A stretch of DNA of 64,000 nucleotides, taken from Paenibacillus yonginensis (GTDB lineage: Bacteria > Bacillota > Bacilli > Paenibacillales > Paenibacillaceae). The stretch spans positions 997,501-1,061,500 of the forward strand of contig NZ_CP014167.1 of the NCBI RefSeq assembly GCF_001685395.1, written 5' to 3'. The notes under the pieces are model-generated. The model saw nothing but the letters and a program-made list of their open reading frames with translations, did no database searches and was not told the origin of the DNA. Shown one piece after another: positions 19,274 through 28,745 of the stretch (position 1 is its first letter; the number at the start of each line of letters is the position of its first letter). The position numbers and the translations under genes are program-made.

Positions 19274-20023
19274 ATGACGAAGTCTCTTGAAGGCAAGTCG
19301 GCGCTTGTGACTGGCGCTTCCCGCGGGATTGGGCGCAGCATCGCTTTGGCGCTTGCCGAAGCAGGTGCGAATGTGGCAGTCAATTATGCGGGGAATGAAG
19401 CGGCGGCAGCCGGCGTAGTCAGCGAAATTGAGGCGATGGGCGTCAAGGCGTTTGCGGTTCAAGGCCATGTCGGAGACAGCAAGCAGTTTGAAGAAATGGT
19501 CAGCCGTACGCTTGAAACGTTTGGCAGCATTGACATTTTGGTCAATAACGCCGGAATTACCCGTGACAATCTCATTATGAGAATGAAGGAAGAGGATTTC
19601 GACAAGGTGATCGAAACGAATCTGAAAGGCGTGTTTAACGGCGTAAAAGCCGTAACCCGTCCGATGATGAAGCAGCGTTCCGGCCGGATTATCAACATTT
19701 CTTCGGTTGTCGGCTCCACCGGCAATCCGGGACAGGCGAATTACGTTGCCGCCAAAGCCGGTGTTATCGGCCTGACCAAGACGGCAGCTCAGGAGCTGGC
19801 TTCCCGAGGCATTACCGTGAACTGCGTATCTCCGGGTTTTATCGGTACCGATATGACCGATGAACTGCCGGAAGAGATCCGGACCAAGATTCTGGGCCAG
19901 ATTCCGTTGTCGCGTCTCGGCAGACCAGAGGAAGTAGCCAGGGTTGTTTTATTCCTGGCTTCGGACGATGCCAGCTATATGACTGGACAAACCCTCCATG
20001 TGGACGGCGGAATGTACATGTAA
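19274..20023 (+). CDS. fabG: 3-oxoacyl-ACP reductase
   Basis: FabG is the NADPH-dependent reductase of the elongation cycle. It is a short-chain dehydrogenase with the nucleotide motif [10 protein letters not shown] (residues 13-22), NNAG, the catalytic Ser in ISSVVGSTG and Tyr/Lys in NYVAAKAG near residue 156. The length is 249 residues. The 235 bases before it contain no gene. A GAAAGGAG site precedes the ATG. Confidence 0.94.
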   Translation: MTKSLEGKSALVTGASRGIGRSIALALAEAGANVAVNYAGNEAAAAGVVSEIEAMGVKAFAVQGHVGDSKQFEEMVSRTLETFGSIDILVNNAGITRDNLIMRMKEEDFDKVIETNLKGVFNGVKAVTRPMMKQRSGRIINISSVVGSTGNPGQANYVAAKAGVIGLTKTAAQELASRGITVNCVSPGFIGTDMTDELPEEIRTKILGQIPLSRLGRPEEVARVVLFLASDDASYMTGQTLHVDGGMYM

Positions 20024-20077
20024 TCTCGCTTCGTCACATGAGTTTCACAGACTATGGCATTTTAACTTCAATTCTCG

Positions 20078-20083
20078 TATAAT
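20078..20083 (+). promoter_or_regulatory. -10 box before acpP
   Basis: TATAAT lies 22 bases before the acpP ATG. The -35 region is weak. A separate acpP promoter is common because ACP is needed at high level. Confidence 0.35.
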
Positions 20084-20104
20084 ACCATGGAGGAGGTGAA
20101 CCGG

Positions 20105-20338
20105 ATGTCCGATGTATTTGAACGCGTAAAACGCATCGTTGTGGACCGTTTGGGTGCCGACGAGGCTGAAGTTACGCTTGAAGCGTCTTTTAAAGACGAT
20201 TTGGGTGCTGATTCTCTCGACGTAGTTGAATTGGTTATGGAACTCGAAGACGAATTCGATCTGGAAATTTCAGATGAAGATGCAGAGAAGATTACGACCG
20301 TAGGTGAAGTTGTAAATTACATACAATCTCATACCTAA
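20105..20338 (+). CDS. acpP: Acyl carrier protein
   Basis: This 77-residue acidic protein carries the growing acyl chain on 4'-phosphopantetheine. The attachment serine is Ser37 in [19 protein letters not shown] 20105 follows GGAGGTGAACC, so the in-frame ATG at 20087 is not the start. It lies between fabG and fabF, as in other Firmicutes. Confidence 0.96.
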   Translation: MSDVFERVKRIVVDRLGADEAEVTLEASFKDDLGADSLDVVELVMELEDEFDLEISDEDAEKITTVGEVVNYIQSHT

Positions 20339-20346
20339 GTCATCTA

Positions 20347-20381
20347 AAAGTCCCGTACCTCCTTTTTAGCAGGCGGGACTT
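20347..20381 (+). terminator. Terminator after acpP
   Basis: AAGTCCCG pairs with CGGGACTT around an 18-base loop and is followed by CTCCTCATTTTT. It may attenuate readthrough into fabF. Confidence 0.55.
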
Positions 20382-20476
20382 CTCCTCATTTTTATCGCCT
20401 TTTCAAGAGAATCACAGCAAATGACTATAATAATGACGACAATATTGCACATGACGTCTATACGAGGTGAGTGTGT

Positions 20477-21715
20477 TTGAAACATAGAGTAGTAGTAACG
20501 GGCATGGGAGTTGTAACGGCCCTTGGAGAAGATTTGAATACCTTGTGGGACAACCTGATGGCAGGCAAGTCGGGCGTCAGCCTGATCGAAGCCTTTGACG
20601 TCAGCGAGTATCCTACTCGTATTGCTGCTTCCGCCAAAGATTTTAACCCTGAGAATTATATGGACCGCAAGGAAGCCCGCAAGATGGATCGTTTCGTTCA
20701 ATTTGCGGTAGCAGCCGGCTCCATGGCTCTGAAAGACAGCGGCCTTGAAATCGGCGGCAACGTTGACGCAGAACGGATCGGAGTTTCGATTGGTTCCGGC
20801 ATCGGTGGTCTGGGTACTTGGGAAGATCAGCACAATATTTTGCTTGAAAAAGGCCCGAAACGGGTCAGCCCGTTCTTTATTCCGATGATGATCGCCAACA
20901 TGGCGTCCGGCCAAATGTCGATCATGTTCGGAGCTAAAGGACCAAATACAACGCAGGTAACGGCCTGTGCAACCGGCAGCCATGCGATTGGCGACTCCAT
21001 GCGCCTGATTCAGCGCGGGGATGCGGATGTGATGATCTGCGGCGGAGCGGAAGCAACGATCCGTCCAACGGGTCTCGCTGGCTTCTGTTCGATGCGCGCA
21101 ATGTCTACCCGCAATGATGAGCCGGCGAAAGCCAGCCGCCCGTTTGATACGGACCGCGACGGTTTTGTTATGGGCGAAGGCTCCGGGGTACTGGTGTTGG
21201 AATCGCTGGAGCATGCCGAGGCCCGCGGAGCCAAGATTTATGCTGAAGTCATCGGCTACGGCTTGAGCGGGGACGCCCATCATATGACGGAGCCCGATCC
21301 GGACGGTGCGGCACGCTGCATGAAGATGGCGATCCGCGATGCCGGCATCGAGCCTAGCGAGATTGATTATATCAATGCCCATGGCACATCGACGCCAGTA
21401 GGCGACCGTTCTGAAACGAAAGCGGTTAAAGCGGCTCTTGGCGATCATGCTTATAAAGTAGCTGTAAGCTCAACGAAGTCGATGACGGGTCACTTGCTTG
21501 GTGCTGCCGGCGGTGTTGAGGCGGTCATTTGCGGATTGGCATTAAACCATGGCGTAATCCCTCCAACGATCAACCTGGACAACCAGGATCCGGAATGCGA
21601 TCTGGATTATGTCCCTAACACACCAAGACAAGCGGATCTAAAGGTGGTTATGTCGAACTCCTTCGGTTTTGGCGGCCACAATGCCACCATTATTCTGAAG
21701 AAATTTGAAGCGTAA
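20477..21715 (+). CDS. fabF: Beta-ketoacyl-ACP synthase II
   Basis: FabF elongates acyl-ACP with malonyl-ACP. The catalytic Cys is near residue 163 in [12 protein letters not shown], and the two histidines are in [11 protein letters not shown] and [16 protein letters not shown] 20477 is chosen with GAGGTG 7 bases ahead; GTG 20471 is an alternative. The length of about 412 residues is typical. Confidence 0.94.
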   Translation: MKHRVVVTGMGVVTALGEDLNTLWDNLMAGKSGVSLIEAFDVSEYPTRIAASAKDFNPENYMDRKEARKMDRFVQFAVAAGSMALKDSGLEIGGNVDAERIGVSIGSGIGGLGTWEDQHNILLEKGPKRVSPFFIPMMIANMASGQMSIMFGAKGPNTTQVTACATGSHAIGDSMRLIQRGDADVMICGGAEATIRPTGLAGFCSMRAMSTRNDEPAKASRPFDTDRDGFVMGEGSGVLVLESLEHAEARGAKIYAEVIGYGLSGDAHHMTEPDPDGAARCMKMAIRDAGIEPSEIDYINAHGTSTPVGDRSETKAVKAALGDHAYKVAVSSTKSMTGHLLGAAGGVEAVICGLALNHGVIPPTINLDNQDPECDLDYVPNTPRQADLKVVMSNSFGFGGHNATIILKKFEA

Positions 21716-21729
21716 GGGAGTTTAGTCTG

Positions 21730-22431
21730 TTGAATGGAGATCTGAAGCAATTACAGCATAAACTTCATATTCAGTTCCACGACCGGCTGCTGCTGAAACA
21801 GGCTTTTACCCATGCGTCTTACGTAAATGAACATCGGTTCAGCCAGCATGCCGATAATGAACGGCTTGAATTTCTGGGTGATGCTGTGCTGGAGCTAACC
21901 GTTTCGGAATATCTGTATAGACTGTTTCCGGATCGTCCGGAAGGCGAGTTAACCAAACTCCGGGCGGCCATTGTCTGCGAGCCTTCGCTGGTGAAGCTGG
22001 CGGAGAGTCTCGAATTCGGACAATATGTGCTGCTAGGCAAAGGAGAAGAGCTGACCGGCGGCCGAACAAGACCCGCGCTGCTTGCGGACGTATTTGAATC
22101 GTTTGTGGGGGCGCTGTATCTCGATCAGGGGCTTGAGAGAGTTAAGGTTTTTCTGGATCAGCATGTGTTTCCGAAACTGGAGCTCGGCGGTGGCAAAATG
22201 CAAATTACCGACTACAAAACGGAGTTGCAGGAGCTTACTCAGCATCATAATCTGGGAGCGCTCGAATACCGGATTGTAGAGGAACGAGGGCCGGCTCATG
22301 AGCGGGAATTTGTATCTGAGGTGTTTATGGAAGGACGGAGTCTCGGCCGGGGAACCGGACGCTCGAAGAAGGAAGCGGAGCAGCAAGCTGCTGCGGTCGC
22401 CCTAAGAGAGCTTAGCTCGATTGAACAATAA
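21730..22431 (+). CDS. rnc: Ribonuclease III
   Basis: RNase III cuts double-stranded RNA, including rRNA precursors. The N-terminal RIIID signature [14 protein letters not shown] is near residue 40, and a C-terminal dsRNA-binding domain ends [18 protein letters not shown]. It starts at TTG 21730 behind AAGGGAG, 15 bases after fabF, and its 233 residues are normal. The rnc-smc-ftsY order is conserved in Firmicutes. Confidence 0.94.
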   Translation: MNGDLKQLQHKLHIQFHDRLLLKQAFTHASYVNEHRFSQHADNERLEFLGDAVLELTVSEYLYRLFPDRPEGELTKLRAAIVCEPSLVKLAESLEFGQYVLLGKGEELTGGRTRPALLADVFESFVGALYLDQGLERVKVFLDQHVFPKLELGGGKMQITDYKTELQELTQHHNLGALEYRIVEERGPAHEREFVSEVFMEGRSLGRGTGRSKKEAEQQAAAVALRELSSIEQ

Positions 22432-22435
22432 TTTG

Positions 22436-22472
22436 GAAGGCGCCTTCTCTTAGGAGAGGCGTCTTTTTCGTC
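22436..22472 (+). terminator. Terminator between rnc and smc
   Basis: AAGGCGCCTTCTC pairs with GAGAGGCGTC (imperfect), loop TTAG, followed by TTTTT. A possible -10 TACAAT (22598-22603) downstream could restart transcription for smc. Confidence 0.55.
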
Positions 22473-22630
22473 CAGCACCGATTGCGGACCACGGGGTTTC
22501 TATTTTGATGATCCGTGGTGGAAACGGGTCGGCAGCCCTGTATTTGATCTGCAGCCGATTTTCTTGCAGCGAATGTCCAAAAGTGGTGGAAACCTGTGGT
22601 ACAATAGGCTTTAGAGGTGATAGGGGACGT

Positions 22631-25600
22631 ATGTTTTTGAAGAGGATAGAATTGGCCGGTTTTAAATCGTTCGCCGATAAAACGGAAATGGAATTTGTAC
22701 GCGGCATTACGGCCGTAGTTGGACCCAATGGGAGCGGAAAAAGCAACATTTCCGACGGCATCCGCTGGGTGCTGGGCGAGCAAAGCGCCAAGTCGCTGCG
22801 CGGCGGCAAAATGGAGGATATTATTTTTGCCGGAAGCGACGCCCGCAAAGCGGTCAATTATGGAGAAGTATCCCTGACGCTGGACAACAGCGATCAGGCG
22901 CTTCCGCTGGATTTCAGCGAAGTAACGGTGACCCGCCGTGTTCACCGCAGCGGGGACAGCGAATATTTGATCAACAAACAGCCTTGCCGCCTGAAGGATA
23001 TTACGGAGCTGTTTATGGATACCGGCATCGGCAAGGAAGCTTATTCGATTATCGGACAAGGCCGGATCGAAGAAATTCTGAGTACCCGTTCAGAAGACCG
23101 GCGGGGCATCTTTGAAGAGGCCTCGGGGATCGTGAAATACAAGTCCCGCAAGAGGGAAGCCCGCAAGAAGCTTGATGATACCGAGCAGAACCTGCTGCGG
23201 ATTCATGACCTTGTTACCGAGCTTGAGGACCAGATCGGACCACTCAAGGAGCAGTCGGAGAAGGCGCTGCATTATAAAGAGCTGCGCAGCCAGCTCAAGG
23301 ATAAAGAGATTTCGCTTTATATCCATCAAATCGAGCAGATTCACAAGTCTTGGAGCGAAGCGAACAGCAAGCTGGAGTCGCTGCGTGAAGAGCAGGCGGG
23401 GCTGGCGGCGATCGTTTCGGCGCATGATGCCAAGCTGGAGACGGAACGCTCCGCTCTTCGCAAGGTGGAGGAAGAGCTGGAAGCGCTGCAGCACAATTTG
23501 CTGGAGTACAGCCAAAACTTTGAGAAAAGCGAAGGCTACCGCGAGGTCCTGAAAGAGCGGCATAAGAACCTTACACAAAATCGCCAGCAGCTGTTGGAAA
23601 CGCTGGGCGCCAGCGAAGAGATTTTCAAACGGCGGATGGAAGAGTTCGAATATGTGAAGCAGAAATATGAAACGGCCAAAGCGAATCTGGAAGAAGTACG
23701 GGCCATTCTTTCCGCCGAGGAGGCCAAGCTTGTCGGCGTCACCGGGGGAATCAGCAGCGCCCAGGAAGAGACGCTGAAAGGCGACCTGCTGCGGATTATG
23801 AACGACATGGCGCAGGCGCGAAATGACATTCGCAGTGGAGAACAGCAGAAGGAAGCGATCCAGCGCCGAATGTCCCGCTCCGAACAGGACGGCACCAAAT
23901 GGCGCGAAGAGCAGGCCAGACTGCTGGCGGCCAAGCAGGAGCTTGAGAAGGTGCTCGAGCGTCATGCGAAAGAAATTGCCGAGCTGCGCAGCGGTTATAT
24001 CACAGGCAGCGAGAAGGTCAATTCCCTGCAGAAGCTGCTGGAGGAAAGCCGCGAGAATTTGCGGCGCTGGGAGCAGAAACGCGAAGCCCTGGTATCCCGC
24101 CGCGACACGATGAAGGAAATGCAGGATGATTATGACGGCTTTCAGCACGGCGTTAAAGAGGTGCTCAAGGCCGCGCGCAAATCGGTTCTCCATGGGGTAC
24201 ATGGCGCAGTAGCCGAGCTGATGAACGTACCGGAGAGAATCGAACTTGCGGTGGAAACAGCGCTTGGCGCAGCCATGCAGCACATTGTCATGGAGAATGA
24301 GCAGGTATCCCGGCAGGCCATTACGTTTCTGAAGCAGCGCCAGCTGGGCCGTGCTACATTCCTGCCGCTGGATGTTATCAGACCGCGGCATATTTCGGAG
24401 AGCGATAAACGAAACGTGGAACAAATAGAAGGGTTTGTGGGCGTAGGCGCTGACTTGGTCGGCTTTGAACCCAAATACGCTTCCATCATCGGCAGTTTGC
24501 TGGGCAGCGTGATTATCGCCGAGAATCTGGAGAACGCCAACAAGATGGCTGCCCGTCTTCAATACCGTTTCCGGGTAGTTACGCTGGAAGGCGATGTCGT
24601 CAATGCCGGCGGCTCGATGACCGGGGGCAGCCAGCATCGCAAGAACAGCAATCTGCTGGGCCGGAATCGTCATTTGGAGCAGCTGGATGCCGACATCAAG
24701 CAGGGCGAAGCGATGATAGCCCAGCTGCGTCAAAGCCTGACCGAGCTGCGGAGCCAAATCCAGGAGGCTGAAGGCGAGCTGGAGCGGCTTCGCGAGGCCG
24801 GAGACCGCAAGCGCAGCGAAGAGCAGACGGCGGCAGGCGATCTTAAACAGCTTGAGCACGAATATCGCCACGTGACAGAGCAGTTTGAGCTTTACGGCCG
24901 GGAGCAGGGCGATTACGTGAAGGAGATGGAAGAGCTGGATCTGGCCGTGAAAGCGGCGGCGGAGAAGCTGACGCAGCTGGAGGCCGAGGAGCGGAAGGTT
25001 CAGCAGTCGATCGAGGCTGCCGAATTTGCCCGCAAGGCCAGCGAATCGGCCAAAGAGGAACTCCAGTCTCAGTTGACGGATTTGAAGATCCGTGAAGGCA
25101 AGCTGGAGCAGGAGACATTAGCGCTTCAAGACCGGTTCACACGGCTTGAAGAAGAGGTCACCTCACGCAAACGCGAGCTGGAGCAGAACCGCCGGATTTT
25201 GAAGTCGATTGAAGAGGATCTGAAACATAACGAGGAAGAAAGCGTTCGTCAGACCGAGCAGCTGAACGTGAATAAAATCAAGAAGCAGAGCACGAGTGAA
25301 GAGCTGGAGCTCAAGCGGGCTTCTAGAGCTGCTTTATCCCGCAAGCTGGAGGAAGGCGAAAGCGAAACGAAGGAGCAGCGGGCCGCTCTGAAGAGCGTAG
25401 ACGAGAAGCTGCTGCAAACGGAAATCCAGGCCAACCGTCTCGACGTGGAGCTTGACAACATTTTGAAGAAACTTCTGGATGATTACGAGCTGACCTACGA
25501 GCGTGCGAAGCAGCTGTACGCCGTGCCGGAGGATGCGGAGCAGACCCAGGCAGCCGTCAGGGAACTCAAGCGGGCCATTTCCGCTTTGGGCGAAGTCAAC

Positions 25601-26200
25601 CTGGGAGCCATCGAAGAATACGAACGGGTGTCCGAGCGGTATGAATTCCTGAATGAACAGAAAAATGATCTGGTCGAAGCGAAAGCCGCTTTGTACCAGG
25701 TGATCAAAGAAATGGACGAAGAGATGGCCAAGCGGTTTAAATCGACGTTTGATGCCATACGCAAGGAATTTGTGATCGTGTTCGCCAAGCTGTTTGGCGG
25801 CGGACGCGCCGACCTGGTGCTGATGGACCCTGAGAACCTGCTGGAGACGGGAATAGATATCGTTGCTCAGCCTCCAGGCAAGAAGCTGCAGAACCTGCAG
25901 CTTCTGTCCGGCGGGGAACGGGCCTTGACGGCGATGGCGCTTCTGTTCGCCATCTTGCAGGTCAAGCCGGTGCCATTCTGCGTGCTGGATGAGGTGGAAG
26001 CCGCCCTGGACGAAGCCAACGTGGTTCGTTTCGCCGAATATTTGCGCGAGTTCTCCGAACAGACCCAGTTTATTGTGGTTACCCACCGCAAAGGTACGAT
26101 GGAGGAAGCGGATGTCCTTTACGGTGTGACGATGGAGGAAGGCGGCGTATCGAAGCTTGTCTCCGTCAAGCTGGAGGACGAAGAAGCAGAAATTGCTTAA
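22631..26200 (+). CDS. smc: Chromosome segregation protein SMC
   Basis: SMC forms the condensin ring with ScpA and ScpB. The order is canonical: Walker A GPNGSGKSN (residues 31-39), a long coiled coil, a hinge at about 520-670, a second coiled coil, the ABC signature LLSGGERALTAMALL near 1090 and Walker B CVLDEVEAALDEAN near 1116. The length is 1189 residues. ATG 22631 follows a GGGGA site. The frame remains open upstream to 22505, but no start there has a ribosome site. Confidence 0.96.
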   Translation: MFLKRIELAGFKSFADKTEMEFVRGITAVVGPNGSGKSNISDGIRWVLGEQSAKSLRGGKMEDIIFAGSDARKAVNYGEVSLTLDNSDQALPLDFSEVTVTRRVHRSGDSEYLINKQPCRLKDITELFMDTGIGKEAYSIIGQGRIEEILSTRSEDRRGIFEEASGIVKYKSRKREARKKLDDTEQNLLRIHDLVTELEDQIGPLKEQSEKALHYKELRSQLKDKEISLYIHQIEQIHKSWSEANSKLESLREEQAGLAAIVSAHDAKLETERSALRKVEEELEALQHNLLEYSQNFEKSEGYREVLKERHKNLTQNRQQLLETLGASEEIFKRRMEEFEYVKQKYETAKANLEEVRAILSAEEAKLVGVTGGISSAQEETLKGDLLRIMNDMAQARNDIRSGEQQKEAIQRRMSRSEQDGTKWREEQARLLAAKQELEKVLERHAKEIAELRSGYITGSEKVNSLQKLLEESRENLRRWEQKREALVSRRDTMKEMQDDYDGFQHGVKEVLKAARKSVLHGVHGAVAELMNVPERIELAVETALGAAMQHIVMENEQVSRQAITFLKQRQLGRATFLPLDVIRPRHISESDKRNVEQIEGFVGVGADLVGFEPKYASIIGSLLGSVIIAENLENANKMAARLQYRFRVVTLEGDVVNAGGSMTGGSQHRKNSNLLGRNRHLEQLDADIKQGEAMIAQLRQSLTELRSQIQEAEGELERLREAGDRKRSEEQTAAGDLKQLEHEYRHVTEQFELYGREQGDYVKEMEELDLAVKAAAEKLTQLEAEERKVQQSIEAAEFARKASESAKEELQSQLTDLKIREGKLEQETLALQDRFTRLEEEVTSRKRELEQNRRILKSIEEDLKHNEEESVRQTEQLNVNKIKKQSTSEELELKRASRAALSRKLEEGESETKEQRAALKSVDEKLLQTEIQANRLDVELDNILKKLLDDYELTYERAKQLYAVPEDAEQTQAAVRELKRAISALGEVNLGAIEEYERVSERYEFLNEQKNDLVEAKAALYQVIKEMDEEMAKRFKSTFDAIRKEFVIVFAKLFGGGRADLVLMDPENLLETGIDIVAQPPGKKLQNLQLLSGGERALTAMALLFAILQVKPVPFCVLDEVEAALDEANVVRFAEYLREFSEQTQFIVVTHRKGTMEEADVLYGVTMEEGGVSKLVSVKLEDEEAEIA

Positions 26201-26329
26201 GGGCTTGGGGAATGTCATAATATAGGCAGGAACCTATTTCAGATAAAGCAGATACAATAATATGGTACTCAGCTCCCTGTCTCTCGCAGCAGCTGCGGGA
26301 GTGGAGCGGAGATATGTAGGAGGATATAA

Positions 26330-27349
26330 ATGAGTTTCTTCAAGAAACTGAAAGAAAGCATTGCATCCAAGACAGAATCCGTAACCCGGCAGTTTAAAGA
26401 GGGGCTGGAGAAAAGCCGTAAAGGATTCGTCGAGAAAGTAGCGGAGCTCGTTACCCGCCGCAAAAAGATTGATGAGGATTTCTTCGAAGAGCTGGAGGAA
26501 ATTTTGATTGGCGCGGACGTAGGCGTGAATACGGTCATGGAGCTGATTGACGATCTGCGCAAGGAAGTGAAGCAGCGCAAAATCGAAGAAGCAGCGGAGC
26601 TTCAGCCGATCTTGTCGGAGAAGATCCGGGAACTGCTGCGCGGGGACGAAGACAATTCTATCCGGATGAACCCGGACGGCATTACGGTCATCTTGTTTGT
26701 CGGCGTCAACGGCGTCGGCAAAACGACCACGATCGGCAAGCTCGCGCACCGCTACAAGCAGCAGGGCAAAAAAGTGCTTATGGCGGCGGGCGATACGTTC
26801 CGTGCAGGCGCCATCGAGCAGCTTGAGGTTTGGGGGCAGCGGGTAGGCGTCGACGTGATCAAACAGCAAGCCGGTTCCGATCCGGCTGCAGTTATGTTTG
26901 ATGCGGTGCAGGCGGCGAAGCAGCGCGGCGCGGATATTTTGCTGTGTGATACGGCTGGACGTCTGCAGAACAAAACAAACCTGATGGAAGAGCTGAACAA
27001 AATTTACCGCGTTATTCAGCGCGAAATTCCGGGTGCCCCGCATGAAGTGCTGATGGTGCTGGACGCTACAACCGGACAGAATGCGCTGAGCCAGGCGAAG
27101 CTGTTCGGGGAAAAAAGCGGCGTGACCGGTCTGGTGCTTACCAAGCTGGACGGAACCGCCAAAGGCGGCATCGTGGTGGCGATCCGCCAGGAGCTGAGCC
27201 TGCCGGTCAAATTCGTCGGTTTGGGTGAGAAGATGGACGATCTGCAGGAATTTGATTCGGAGCAGTTTGTTCATGGCCTGTTCTCCGGACTGATTGACGA
27301 GTCGGAACAAGATGAAAATGAAGAAGAGGCTGCGAATACCAACGTTTAA
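26330..27349 (+). CDS. ftsY: SRP receptor FtsY
   Basis: FtsY docks SRP-ribosome complexes at the membrane. The NG domain contains G1 GVNGVGKTTTIGKLAH near residue 125, DTFRAGAIEQL, DTAGRLQ and TKLDGTAKGG. The N-terminal acidic A domain is short, as in Bacillus. A GTAGGAGG site precedes the ATG, and the length is 339 residues. A terminator follows. Confidence 0.95.
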   Translation: MSFFKKLKESIASKTESVTRQFKEGLEKSRKGFVEKVAELVTRRKKIDEDFFEELEEILIGADVGVNTVMELIDDLRKEVKQRKIEEAAELQPILSEKIRELLRGDEDNSIRMNPDGITVILFVGVNGVGKTTTIGKLAHRYKQQGKKVLMAAGDTFRAGAIEQLEVWGQRVGVDVIKQQAGSDPAAVMFDAVQAAKQRGADILLCDTAGRLQNKTNLMEELNKIYRVIQREIPGAPHEVLMVLDATTGQNALSQAKLFGEKSGVTGLVLTKLDGTAKGGIVVAIRQELSLPVKFVGLGEKMDDLQEFDSEQFVHGLFSGLIDESEQDENEEEAANTNV

Positions 27350-27370
27350 TACAGGGTTGTCTTGCTGGTA

Positions 27371-27404
27371 AGGTAATCCCGGTCATCACCGGGATTACCT
27401 TTAA
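27371..27404 (+). terminator. Terminator after ftsY
   Basis: AGGTAATCCCGG/CCGGGATTACCT is a perfect 12-base stem with a 6-base loop, followed by TTTAATCATTTT. Confidence 0.85.
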
Positions 27405-27459
27405 TCATTTTGATGCCGTCACAAACGTCCAAGCAGCATAAGGGAAGGGAGTCGAAAAT

Positions 27460-28107
27460 ATGGCCAATACGCATACATTTTCAAGGCGGGAGGAAATGGC
27501 CAACGCGGTTACGCATGGCGTTGGTGCATTGCTTAGTGTGGCCGCGCTGGTCCTGCTGATCGTTTTTGCAAGCATGAAAGGGACGGCCTGGCATGTGGTC
27601 AGCTTTACGGTTTACGGGGTGAGCATGCTTCTGCTGTATTCCTGCTCAACACTTGTTCACGGCTTGAAAGAGGGCCGGGCCAAGGATTTATTTGAAATCT
27701 TTGACCATTCTTCGATCTATTTATTTATTGCTGGTACCTACACGCCTTTCCTTCTAGTAGCGACCCGGGGGCCGCTGAGCTGGACCTTGTTCGGAATCGT
27801 TTGGGGGATCGCCGCTGTAGGCGTTGTGTTCAAGGCCTTTTTTGTAAAAAAATTCCTGTTCATGTCTACGTTGTTCTACCTTGGCATGGGCTGGCTGATT
27901 GTGCTGATATGGCCGGAGCTTACGGCTGCGGTGCCGACGGCTGGCATGATGCTCTTGATGGTGGGAGGCGCACTATACACGCTCGGAACTTTGTTTTATG
28001 TATGGCGGGGTTTCCCTTATCACCATGCGGTTTGGCATCTGTTTGTGCTTGGCGGAAGCGTGCTGCATTTCCTCGCGATTTTGCTGTACCTGCTTCCGTG
28101 GCATTGA
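27460..28107 (+). CDS. Hemolysin III/TrhA family membrane protein
   Basis: This 215-residue PAQR-type protein has seven predicted transmembrane helices. Family motifs are the N-terminal EEMANAVTHGVGAL, the SCSTLVHG region, DHSSIYLFIAGTYTPF after helix 2, and a C-terminal H in FPYHHAVWHLFVLGGS. These histidine and aspartate residues form the metal-like site of the superfamily. The Bacillus relative controls membrane lipid state; hemolysis is not implied. It is a single gene between ftsY and ylxM. Confidence 0.88.
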   Translation: MANTHTFSRREEMANAVTHGVGALLSVAALVLLIVFASMKGTAWHVVSFTVYGVSMLLLYSCSTLVHGLKEGRAKDLFEIFDHSSIYLFIAGTYTPFLLVATRGPLSWTLFGIVWGIAAVGVVFKAFFVKKFLFMSTLFYLGMGWLIVLIWPELTAAVPTAGMMLLMVGGALYTLGTLFYVWRGFPYHHAVWHLFVLGGSVLHFLAILLYLLPWH

Positions 28108-28175
28108 GGAAAAGTCCTGTTTTGCATCTTGATCGTAACAGCTGCTGGTTCCGAAAAACTGCATATTGATCAGCG

Positions 28176-28228
28176 AAAGAAGATGTTAAGGTTATTCGCT
28201 TGACATCTTCTTTGCTGTTCGGTATGAT
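28176..28228 (+). promoter_or_regulatory. ylxM-ffh promoter with overlapping inverted repeat
   Basis: TTGACA (28200-28205) and TATGAT (28223-28228) have a 17-base spacer, a strong sigma-A promoter. An 11-base perfect inverted repeat, AAAGAAGATGT (28176-28186) and ACATCTTCTTT (28203-28213), overlaps the -35. It may be an operator, or the upstream gene's terminator. Confidence 0.7.
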
Positions 28229-28284
28229 TAGTAACGTTGATTGCCTATGTAAAGTGATTTTCCTTGACGGAGGGAGTGCCCGAA

Positions 28285-28638
28285 ATGAGTCAGGAGAATA
28301 GGCTGGAGAAGACGAACAGAGTCAATTTGTTATTTGACTTTTATGAACTTCTGCTGACAGAGAAGCAGCAGACCTTCCTTAAATATTATTTCCATGACGA
28401 TTTCTCGCTTGGAGAAATCGCCGCTGAATTCGAGATTAGCCGCCAGGCGGTATACGAACATATCAAGCGGGCCGAACAGATGCTGGAAGCTTACGAGCAG
28501 AAGCTGGGACTGCTGGCCAAACAGCAGAAAGCGGATGAGGATCTCATCCGGCTTGAGAAGCTGCTTGAGGGCAGCGAGCTTTCGTCCGCCGATAAAGAAC
28601 AGGCGCTTGCGATCGTCAAAGAGCTGCAGTCTTTATAG
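28285..28638 (+). CDS. ylxM: YlxM, SRP-associated helix-turn-helix protein
   Basis: This 117-residue protein is of the UPF0122 family and is encoded directly before ffh. An N-terminal sigma-70 region 4-like helix-turn-helix is visible: [20 protein letters not shown]. The remainder is a charged helix. YlxM modulates SRP GTPase activity in streptococci. ATG 28285 follows GGAGGGAG. Confidence 0.9.
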   Translation: MSQENRLEKTNRVNLLFDFYELLLTEKQQTFLKYYFHDDFSLGEIAAEFEISRQAVYEHIKRAEQMLEAYEQKLGLLAKQQKADEDLIRLEKLLEGSELSSADKEQALAIVKELQSL

Positions 28639-28745
28639 TTTGAAGCTGCAGTCTTAAGAAATTGGCCTGTTAACAAGCATTAAGTTACAATAAGAGGCAT
28701 GAACAGCAGAAACAGATAGCAAACAGGAAAGTGAGGTGACCGGAA

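Noticed and set aside
26201-26329. Possible small RNA between smc and ftsY
   Set aside because: Only a short inverted repeat (CAGCAGCTG) is present, with no promoter or T-run terminator.
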